Both the position numbers and the translations under genes were made by a program. From Neolecta irregularis DAH-3 (lineage: Eukaryota > Ascomycota > Neolectomycetes > Neolectales > Neolectaceae): a stretch of 28,909 bases of DNA. Positions 10,334-18,960 of the stretch are shown piece by piece. The DNA lies in contig LXFE01001385.1 in assembly GCA_001929475.1 (NCBI GenBank), positions 1 through 28,909 on the forward strand, given 5' to 3'. Under the pieces are notes generated by a model. It was not told the DNA's origin and searched no databases. It was given only the letters and a program-made list of their open reading frames with translations. The first letter of the stretch is position 1, and every line of letters starts with the position of its first letter.

Positions 10334-12270
10334 ATGTCTGATAGAGGCTCTAGCTCGCTTGCTGCTTTGTCTACCTGGGAACTGAGAGAAACTGTCGTTG
10401 ATTCCTTGGGTCCGCCAGCCAGCGATGCTAATATAGAACGTTACGATAGGGGAGATAAGAAGTGTTTCAACTGTGACTCTGAGCGTACGTGGCTTATCTG
10501 AAATTCTGTCAACCATTTAGAGCATATGTCGTGGAACTGTACCGAACCAATGAAACTGAAAGAAGGTCAAGCCTGTTTCAACTGTGGTAGCAATGGTGTG
10601 TTTTTCTTTGTGCGGCAGTTTTGAAGACCACAGAACATATGAAGCATGAATGTCCTGAACCAAAGAAAATTGGAAACTGCCGAAATTGCGGTATAGAAGG
10701 TGCACTTTGTCTTCTAGGTGTTCTTTGATTTCTGCAGGTCACTTGTCCAGAGAATGCCCTGAGCCTCGAAAGCCTCGTGAGGGCGAGATGTGCTTCAATT
10801 GCAATTCAACTGGCATGCACACCTATTCTAGATTCATCTCACTTGTCAGAGCATATTTCTAAAAACTGTCCCGTTCCAAAAAACGACGGAATTCCCATCC
10901 TTTCTGCAGAGGAGGCGTGGGCAGAACTTGTCAAAGCCGATGAAGCAAAGGATTCAGATGATGTTCAATTCGCGTTCGATATTTATAGCAAAGCTTGTCC
11001 GCAGGAATCTTTTCAGGAAATTGAAACGAAACTCCGCAATGCAAATATGAATACCAGACTCGTTTCCTTGAAGAAGGAGGAAATTCCTGCAAACAAGATC
11101 ATCTTGAACAATAAAAATGAAGAAGTTGAGTTCGTCCTTCAGTTTCAGATCGGTCCCAGAAATCGGCGAACTAAGTATTGTCCTTGAATCATATATTGTA
11201 TTCTTACTATTTGAAAGATCCACTGCCGGTGGGATTTCCAGCGACGCCGAAGAGAACTTTAAAAGGCTCTCGAAAACAGGAAGACTGGTTGATTGTCCAG
11301 TTCCTGTGTGTAACAATTGCAAGGAGAAAGTATCAGTTGCCAGTTTACACAATATACTGACAATTTAGGGACACTTAGGAAGAGTATGTCCCCTTCCAAA
11401 ACTTGGTATAAATTTGTTTAATCATGCTGTTCATATTTAGGAAGAACAGACCCACGTCCAACCGTTGCGTGTGTTAATTGCGGCGAACAAGGAATTTCTT
11501 ATCTAAATGTCATATACTTACCTTCAGGCCATCGAGCTCGAGATTGCGAGCTTCCTCTGCAGGATAATCTCGGCTCTTGTAGGTCTTGTCATAAATCAGG
11601 CCATAAATCCAAGGATTGTCCCACAATTTCGAGCGGCTCTATACCCGACGAGGGAAGGTATATATCTCGAGATTACCAACTGAATTCCAAAATTTCTGAG
11701 TATCCGAAACCACAGACTTATGACAGGTGCAACCTTGATGGCCATAAACAATGGGAACGTCCTCAAAAACATGAGATGAGGTGTCATAATTGCGACCAAG
11801 CTGGTCATAAAGCTTCAGACTGTACTAGACCTAGGAAAAAGAAATGTCGCGACTGCGGAGAAGAAGGTCATTACACCAAGGACTGCCCCAAGCATGCAGC
11901 TACTCCCACTGCCGGTTGGGGAAATGGTAATCTTAGAGCGTTTCAGGGCTATACACAGAGACATACTGTCAATGAGACTTGGGGCTCCAGGAATCCTTCC
12001 AACTATGACAATTGGGGTACAAAAGAAACACACACGTCTCCTGAGTGGGATTCAAACCCGCCCATGACTGCTACAACCCTTAACCATGGATGGGAACCGA
12101 GAGCGTCAAACACCAATAACTGGGGTTTAAGTTTTGGCAATCGTGCCGCCAAATCTCCCAGCGTTTCTGGAAAGGATAATACTTCCAGATGGGGTTCGAC
12201 TGCCAGTAACCAGCCAGGGGTTGCAGGTTGGAGAGCAGCTGCGTCGAAAGTCGAAAGTCGCTGGAACTGA
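10334..12270 (+). CDS. Multi-CCHC zinc-knuckle protein with Trp-Gly-rich tail
   Basis: Exons 10334-10484, 10521-10595, 10634-10699, 10738-10812, 10850-11174, 11218-11329, 11369-11405, 11441-11491 and 11528-12270 encode 544 residues. Four Cx2Cx4Hx4C knuckles come first, then a helical linker of a type found in filamentous-fungal zinc-knuckle proteins (AEEAWAELVKADEAKDSDD), then two more split knuckles, then CRSCHKSGHKSKDC, a degenerate one, CHNCDQAGHKASDC and CRDCGEEGHYTKDC. The last ~115 residues hold nine Trp, seven next to Gly. Knuckles 1-6 each contain an intron just before the His; knuckles 7-9 do not. Intron 4 starts GC, and the 36 nt at 11492-11527 start GA and are in frame, so they may be retained (556 residues). 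The acceptor at 11217 could instead be 11241. The protein probably binds single-stranded RNA or DNA, as CNBP/Gis2-type knuckles do. Confidence 0.85.
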
Positions 12271-13343
12271 AGACAAATTTGTGCTCTGCTCTTGATTGGA
12301 CTCACGAGCGGCTCTCCGATTTTTCTGGGCGATAAATATGCTTCATTTCTTTAGAGTATTAGTAGATAGCTTTACCAGTATTCTTGGCGACAATCTTCAC
12401 ATTGCACTTTCGAGATTTTTGAATGGCCGTTTAACATCGCCGGAGGGTCTACGACGGCCGCGGGCGGGCGGGTGTCCACTGGAAATCCGAAATCGTTGTG
12501 CCTAATTTGCTACTGCAAATCTTGAGAAACAAATTTAAATCGCCGAAAGACTTTATACAGAATTCTCTTGACATAGTAAATTTATTAGCGTTAGTGCTTT
12601 GCTTTCAGTCCATTTACCTAACATTATGCGAGTAACTTTGACTCCCCACCACGATCGGTCATTAAGATATCTGACTTAACGGAAAAGAATCACAAGATCT
12701 CTGTTAGTCTACTTTTAAAGTGTTGATTAGCATGGTACGGTCCTACATGTATTCCTTTTATTTTCTATGATTTACTTGGTTTGACGAGTTCTATATTCTA
12801 GAATCGAAGATCTCTCGTAGGGGCTGACCACAAAAACCATTGATCGTGATACCGTTTAAAGTACATGATAATTAAACTAGACCTAACTTGTGATCTCCCG
12901 ATGAAACGGATAGTGTACAAATATTTTCTTTTTATGGATCAATTAATTAATTCACGATCTAGCCAATGGAGTAATAATGGCGAACGTATTCCGTGCATTA
13001 AGATGGATCATTCGCTTGTCGGTCTTCGCTTCGTGGCTGTTACATAAGGTAAATTATTCAGAATATGCTGATCCACCTAGAGACTGCGTTCTAATGTAAC
13101 CGTTAATAAGGAATTCTTTTGAATAAACAATCGAAGCAACCTTGACATTTATCATAATAGACATTACGCACTAGGAAGTCACTATGCACGCGGCTCGCAG
13201 ACAAAGCTTTCGATGCGCCAAGTTCCACAAGACTGTCTATAAATCATGGCCATTTCACCGTTTGAAATTTCCACCCAGGACTTCACGTTGCTGTTCAACT
13301 TTTACAATCACTCTAGACTCTTATCTCGACTGGATATTTTACA
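12271..13343. other. Intergenic region, no gene recognised
   Basis: Mostly AT-rich with a short GC-rich patch at about 12440-12482. Small ORFs here show no family features. A TATA-like TCTATAAAT at 13236-13244 lies about 100 bp upstream of the secreted-protein start and may be its core promoter. Confidence 0.4.
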
Positions 13344-14088
13344 ATGCAGTTCATTCGCTCTGTCGCCCTCGTTTCTGCCGTCCTTGGAAGTATTTGTCAA
13401 GACTTGTGCTAAATTCTTATGCTCAATAGACATTGGCCTCGCCATAGGTGTCCCAGATACCGCTGTCGCCCACAGAACGAGAGAGATTGAGGTGCAGGTG
13501 TCTGTATTGGTGGAACAGTTCTCTACAACGTGTCATAACCATGACAACAGTCTCAGTATGTGTTTAACCCAAACCTCGAATTGACATTCTAGATGCTACG
13601 ACGAATAGAGAAGATATCGTTGCAACTGATGTACAAGTCGAACTGAATTTTCTTCTTCAGGCTTTTATTGACATCAATGCTGCTCTCACTGGACAAGTTG
13701 ACATTGACGTTTCCACCCAAGTTCAAATCAAGGCTCTTGCAACTGTCCTCGTTTCCATCTATCTTGATATCGGTGCTACTTTATCCCACTGTTATGATAT
13801 TCCAGAATTAGCCCAATGCCATGATTTGATTACTTCCATCGGTGTTCAGGCGAGGCTCTTGCTTCTCAGGCTCGATCATCTTATTCCTGGAACCCTAGGA
13901 TTTGTTCAACTACAGTATAGTCTTCCATCTTTACTTTCGACTAATCCTCAAGCTTGGGAATTACCGAAGGACTTTTAGGAGTTGTTGACAATCTTCTGAG
14001 AGAGCTTTTGGGGTTTGTTGACCATCTGGTAGGTGGATTGTTGACCTGCATCCCATGTGCAAGCAAGTGCTTATATGAAGGCCACTGA
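13344..14088 (+). CDS. Small secreted six-cysteine protein, unknown function
   Basis: Exons 13344-13389, 13430-13555, 13593-13914 and 13953-14088 (introns 40, 37 and 38 nt) join in frame to 209 residues. The N-terminus (MQFIRSVALVSAVLG...) is a typical signal peptide. The mature part is strongly Leu/Ile/Val-rich with amphipathic helices and six cysteines: one in TTCHNH, two in SHCYDIPELAQCHD and three in LLTCIPCASKC. No known family is recognised; the layout is that of a secreted, possibly surface-active or effector-like protein, which is inference from composition only. The splice sites are convincing: the second intron is GTATGT...TCTAG and the third ends CTAATCCTCAAG. Confidence 0.7.
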
Positions 14089-14645
14089 TGGGTGGCAGAC
14101 TAGAAAGCTAGGCCGTCAAATTATGATGTTTAATCAGTATCTTTCTAGATAGAGAAATTTATTCAATTCTCCTTGGTCGAAATGGTTGCACTCCTTAATT
14201 TATATCATTGTCTAGACCATGAATCTCCTCAGTCTGACAATTTAATAATTTTCAATCCACTTTGCTTTGATTTGAATGGAAGAGTAGCCTAGTCCTATCT
14301 TTTATGAGTGTTGAAGGATGTGAATAAGGATGTAGATTTATTAATGCAATTTTTTTGGATATTCCAATGAAGATAGGTGTAATTTTACCTTTTCCTCCTT
14401 TTTATACATAACAGCTTTGTTTAACATAGGTGTATGTAGTTCGGTTGATAAATCCCTCAAGCCGTTAATAGTTCAATATGAATTGTAAAAGTATACTTTT
14501 ACTAGGAGGTTACTTGAGGACGAATGTGCTATTAAAGCATCTTGTTCCTGTCTAAAATCTTCCTGAAACTCTTGAAGTTTGTCGTTATTCCTCTAGATTA
14601 TATGGAAAAACAGACATAATATACCAGCTCAACATCGTCTGGCTC
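14089..14645. other. AT-rich intergenic region downstream of the secreted-protein gene
   Basis: I see no coding signal. It contains AT-rich sequence consistent with a 3' UTR and spacer up to the hAT-like element. Confidence 0.4.
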
Positions 14646-15425
14646 CAGTGTTGTGGACGGGCTATGAGTCGGGCCCAGAAAAAAGCCCGGCCCATCAGCC
14701 CATGCCAAGACTCGCTTTCACAGATTGAATGCCAACCACCCCCACGCCACCAACCGTATAGTCACTTTTAGTTGGTGAGGACATTGAATTGCCATTTGCA
14801 ATAGGTGATATTCTTTTTATATCATTGGCTAAATTCTGGCAGTCTCCACCTTTTAGCAGTCCTGCACTACTCTGTCGCTGTCCTGCGACTCACAGCCTCT
14901 GTGCATGCATGGGCCTACCACACCAGCTTTCTCCCGGCCATCTTTGCCTACTCAGGCTGCCCCGCTACCCCACCCTTTACCCGCTACTCTGCTAAACTCA
15001 GCACTGCCTGCCTCCCCTCGTCACCCGCCCTCCGTCCTCTTCTCCTGCCCTCCGCGGTCTTTGCCCGTCTTCGTCTTCGTCACCCGCCCTCCGCCCTCGT
15101 CGCCCCCCCTTGCCGCCCGCTGGCTGTGCAGTAAGGAACAGTGCCTTTGCGTGGGCGAGCGACCCCTGGTAGTTGATCAGGCCCACGCGGGTCCAGAAGG
15201 CCGCCACAACTGGCCGTAGGCTATGAAATACATTGTAGACTATTATACATATCTACAAAGAGTATAGAGTGGCAGTTATTGCCGCAATAACTGCCACTTT
15301 ATAATCTGTTACTATAAAGTCTATATATTATCTCAACTTGTAACACTGGTATCCTCCCGGTCACGTGCTAGGCCCTGGCCGGACCCTCAGAAAAGGCCAT
15401 GGGCTTTGGCGCGTCCACAATACTG
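14646..15425. mobile_element. Decayed non-autonomous hAT-like element with GC-rich core
   Basis: The left end reads CAGTGTTGTGGACGGGC. The right end, read on the minus strand from 15425, is CAGTATTGTGGACGCGCC, so the tips are inverted repeats with the CAGTG-type ends of hAT transposons. The 8 bases outside the ends are TCTGGCTC (14638-14645) and CCTTGCTC (15426-15433), identical at six positions, as expected of an old 8-bp target duplication. No transposase frame is visible. The core (about 14880-15220) is much richer in G+C than its surroundings and is full of overlapping spurious ORFs. A 31-bp palindrome lies near the right side. Confidence 0.65.
15268..15298. repeat. 31-bp near-perfect palindrome
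   Basis: Arms AGTGGCAGTTATTGC (15268-15282) and GCAATAACTGCCACT (15284-15298) are exact inverted repeats around a single C. With one mismatch the pairing continues into TATA on both sides. It lies inside the hAT-like element and could extrude as a cruciform. Confidence 0.9.
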
Positions 15426-15681
15426 CCTTGCTCTTCGAAGCCTTGAGCCCAAATTCGGGGGATCTGTATAGATCATGGATCATAATCTCTGCCTACAAAT
15501 GTAAAGATGGACAAAAAGCAAGGTTGAAGAACTGGGGTGCAAAGAAGATAACAACAGGGATTATTCCAAAAGACCATCTATTAATTGAAGGTGTTCTTAA
15601 TTTACATTAGTCTTATCTCCTAATTATATCAGAGGATATCTGATCATAGATATTTCTTAATCAAAACAATCGACTAACACA

Positions 15682-17109
15682 TCAGCTCATCTGCTCATTA
15701 ATTAAATTTACCGTCATGCTAATTCCCCAAAAAATCATAAAACTCCATCCATGAATTACATTTCTCACAATCGGAAACAGATAGCCCACAATACACAATC
15801 CCAACCAATTAAGCGAAAATGCAAGCCCTTGCGCGGCAATAACGACCTGTTTATCTACAATATCTGGGATAACGTGAAAGCCTATAGGACCCGCGCCAAT
15901 AGCGAATCCAGCGAGAAAAAAAAGAATAAGAAGACCTGCGAGAACACGAATTTTTAATTCGATGCTGAGTGCAAGGAGGAAGGTTGATGTTCCTAGGCAA
16001 GAGAGGGAAACAAGAAGAAGGTACCGATGAGTGTACCTTTCGGCAATAAGCGCGTATAAAATGGAGAAGGTGAGATTAACAAGAGAACTTAAGACTGTGA
16101 TTTTGCTGGCAAAAGATGGAATTAGAGGTGATAGGATCGGCGTTGAATAAGCCACTACTGCGTTGATTCCTAGTAATTAGGGAAGGTTCAATCTGTGAAT
16201 CGCACCAGTGAACTGATGAGCAACCATAAGTAACGAAACCGTGATCAAGTCTTTCCGATAATTTCTGCTTGAAATGAACTGATATACCGACAGCTGAGAA
16301 GGAATTTCATTTTCGTTCAATGGCAAGTTTTCTTCGAATAATGTCGTGCTCTGCAAATTATTGCTAGCATCTCTCTCAGCTTCATCTTTGTCCATTAACA
16401 TCAAATAACGTGGACTCTCAATGGAAAACAACGCGAGGAGAAATTGTAGGGCACCAATCTGACCACCTACCGAGAGGATAACTCGCCATCCCTGGGAGGT
16501 AGAAAGAACGAGAGCAAGAGATTGAGTTAGTAACAGACCCAACACCACGGAAATCTGAATCAATGATCCTGCAAAGAGTTAGCTGGTCACCCAATCTGGA
16601 TACCAAAGAGAGTTTTATGATGTTGTGGGGCGATTTCAAATATGTATAACGGTCCGGCAACCATGATCTGTGTTATCAGTGAACATCTTGCGTTACAGAT
16701 ACCCAACCAGTCCCAATTCCGGCAGTAACTCGACCGAGAAGCATCATTGATATTTTGCTGGAGGTTGCCATCAATATGCTTCCGAGAATATGCATGCTTG
16801 CTGATAACAAGTTGATTGGCCTAGACCCGAGGTGGATCTTTGTGACCCATAACGACCCAATCAACCCACCAACAGAGTATGACGCCGTAACAAGGCCATA
16901 TTGCGAAGCGGTCAGGTCGAGGCATTTAGGAAAACTCCCTTCGTCGTTTACTGGATGTTTGTGCTGGCAGATGATTACTTTTGAGGGAGTATTCAATTCC
17001 GCCTAGACTTGGTATGGATGATATAAACAACGTGACGCACGAGATGAATTCCAAAATGCATAGTCCCGAGAAGAACAGAGAAGACTGTAATTGCCAACCG
17101 GAGTTTCAT
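15682..17109 (-). CDS. MFS sugar-transporter-family protein, C-terminally short
   Basis: Exons on the minus strand 17109-17041, 17002-16703, 16667-16604, 16568-16206 and 16169-15682 (introns 38, 35, 35, 36 nt) give 427 residues. Each splice recreates a conserved transporter segment: FGIHLAELNTPSKVI at TM1, LLGRVTAGIGTGWI at TM4, PLYIFEIAP, FGSLIQISVVLGLLLTQ at TM5, IESPRYLM at the central loop and HQFTGINAVVAYSTPIL at TM7. This resembles the yeast VPS73/YBR241C branch of the sugar-porter family. Deviations: the loop between TM2 and TM3 reads LGSRP instead of the usual GRR/GRK, and the protein stops near TM11/12 without the PETKG-like tail. It may be a diverged paralogue or a gene losing function. 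Substrate unknown. Confidence 0.8.
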
Positions 17110-17485
17110 GACACTATGTTTTGAGGAAAAGGGTTCCAGTAATTCCGATTGTTTCCATTAGGCCGAAAACCGATCTGCATCAGGTTTCTTGGTAGTTGAA
17201 AAGCAGATAGGCTTGGATAGTATACAAAACAATACATATATAAAGCATTTTACAGTGAACTATAAGATCTTATGTACTTGGGAAAGGCATAATGTTGTTC
17301 ACTAACCTTTACCTCAATGCCGACTTGGCTTCCAGTTCTCAAAGGCACAACATTACGATGAAGGCCTTTGGCATTCAGAGCATTCGCCTGAAACTCTGCA
17401 GGGCGTAGAAATGAGCCATATAAACACCTATTGCTCAAAGTAGGTGTTGCTTTTGGCAGCCCACCAAGTAAAAACCTGGGGGAAT
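17110..17485. other. Upstream region of the transporter, no gene recognised
   Basis: AT-rich sequence between the transporter start and LTR copy 2; small ORFs here have no family features. It presumably holds the transporter promoter. Confidence 0.35.
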
Positions 17486-17686
17486 TGTAAGTGTTGAAGC
17501 TCGAGTTCGAATAAGACCAGGTTTTATTATACCAGTCTAAGTGACTGAACTTCTCGCGGACCTACCTACTGCACTTAGCTAGGTAAAGAACGCCTATCTA
17601 CTTTATAATGCAAATTAAAATGCCGCAGTATTATTGCAAGCCTTCCTTCCGTAATGGTAAGCTCTACCCGACGGTATATACTTACA
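17486..17686 (-). mobile_element. LTR (family 1), 3' LTR of a truncated Ty3/gypsy element
   Basis: 201 bp, reverse complement of the 7462-7673 LTR. On the minus strand it starts TGTAAGTATATACC and ends CAACACTTACA, with AATAAAA near the end. Just upstream on that strand is a purine run (GACGTGGGGG), which fits a polypurine tract, and then a chromodomain-integrase remnant. So this is a 3' LTR still attached to the end of pol. Confidence 0.8.
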
Positions 17687-17721
17687 CCCCCACGTCTTAA
17701 ATCAATGCCAATCCGCTGCCT

Positions 17722-17857
17722 CTAGTGATGGAACCATCCTTGGGATCCTACCCAATATGATTGCAATAGTTCTTGCCGGAGATTTTCTTCCTTTTCCCAT
17801 GTATTGTTGTTGGAGCTGGAGTTGACCCATTTGACCAAGAAGTTGAGTATAGGTGAA
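17722..17857 (-). pseudogene. C-terminal chromodomain remnant of a Ty3/gypsy chromovirus integrase
   Basis: On the minus strand the frame reads FLVKWVNSSSNNNTWEKEEN and onwards to a stop at 17722, which fits the chromodomain pattern YLVKWKGY..ENTWEPEENL found at the end of chromovirus Pol. It stops about 35 bp before the polypurine-like run and LTR, the expected place. The rest of pol is missing upstream. It is a short relic, not a functional gene. Confidence 0.7.
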
Positions 17858-18046
17858 GATCAAGCTATCTAGTTATAGTATTTACATAACCGTTATTGAC
17901 TCATTCCTCTTCACTCCCTATTACCGTCTAATGACTGTTCTCATCTTAGCTCCATTTCTTGGAGTCATTAGCATGAAGTAAGTCTACTTGGACGGCCAGG
18001 TTTAATTGTCTAACCTAAGTTATATGAACGCAACTCCTGAGACATA

Positions 18047-18082
18047 CCTAACTTGAATTATATGAACGTAACTCAAGTTAGG
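18047..18082. repeat. Short inverted repeat within a diverged direct repeat
   Basis: CCTAACTTGA (18047-18056) pairs with TCAAGTTAGG (18073-18082) across a 16-base loop. The loop sequence TTATATGAACG(C/T)AACTC also occurs about 37 bp upstream (18020-18036). Confidence 0.7.
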
Positions 18083-18185
18083 TTGAAGTATCTCTCTTCG
18101 TTATATACTCTAATTTTTAATTGCAGTGTGTTTTCATGTCGCCCAGTGCGACTATGTTTCTGTGTTGCCATCAAGATCCCATAGG

Positions 18186-18525
18186 TATCTGCTGAAGATC
18201 CATGAGGGACAAGATTTTTTGGTAAGGAACCCATGGTGCTTGGTGATTGATCTGGTGCGTTTAGGATATCGTCCCAATCCACGTCGTCAATTGCAAAGGG
18301 ATTGTCTCATAAATCCGAGATCGGATCGACCTGTAAGAAATTTGGGGTAACAGTATTTTGATATAGTCCATCGTAGAAGGATGATACTGTATAGTCATCG
18401 AAATCACATTGTAGGGAAGACTGGTCAATTTTAGAATGACTACCTCCACCAACTGTATCTATTGAAGATCCACGAGGGACAATATCATCTGGTAAAAATT
18501 ACAAGGTGCCTGTGGCTTGATCTGG
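18186..18525. repeat. Imperfect direct repeat spaced exactly 270 bp
   Basis: 18186-18255 aligns without gaps to 18456-18525 at about 70% identity; the best block is TGAAGATCCATGAGGGAC versus TGAAGATCCACGAGGGAC. 270 bp is 90 codons. On the minus strand both copies read APDQ, then LP..(L/I)VP(H/R)GSS.DT in the same frame, although stops interrupt the whole. It may be the remnant of a tandem protein-coding module. Confidence 0.6.
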
Positions 18526-18960
18526 CGAAACGTCCGGAGAGCGGTGCCTGTGGCCTGGCCAACCTAGACATTCGTTGCCGCTGGCCGAGGGTAGCGGATA
18601 GCGACGGTTTACGTCTGTCTGACTGTTTGCCCATCAGCCAGCACCGGTACCCACACCCGCACTCTTGTGGTGGTAAGCCTTGCAATGTCCCACAGGCGGT
18701 TCTGGGCTATCAGCACCTGCAACGCCGCCTTCAAGCCCTGGTCGGTGGGCTGTATGCGCACTACAGTACAGACGGGCTAGGAGCAGCGCTCAAGGCGGGA
18801 GCAGCGCTCAAGGTGCATTTCAGCGGCAGGGGCAGGCTGGAGTAACAGCGCAGTCGCGGCGGAGCTCAGCAGTCTGTTCTTTCCCGCTAACGCGCGCCCT
18901 CTCACCCACAACACTGCCTGTTTGTGCCTGCCCATCCACACTACTCCTCCCCCTTCCGTC
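18526..18960. other. GC-rich block of unknown origin
   Basis: Sharp rise in G+C relative to both flanks. It contains a tandem pair of GGAGCAGCGCTCAAGG (18780-18795 and 18798-18813). The right edge carries CCTGCCCATCCACACTAC, which resembles the inward-reading tip of the hAT-like element at 15425. No credible gene is seen; the long ORFs are a by-product of composition. Confidence 0.5.

Noticed and set aside
14789-15219. Several long overlapping ORFs on both strands
   Set aside because: They coincide with the GC-rich core of the hAT-like element; high G+C removes stops and no protein family is recognisable.
15341-15348. AACACTG as the right end of the hAT-like element
   Set aside because: The flanking 8 bases do not match the left flank, and a longer inverted match to the left tip exists at 15409-15425.
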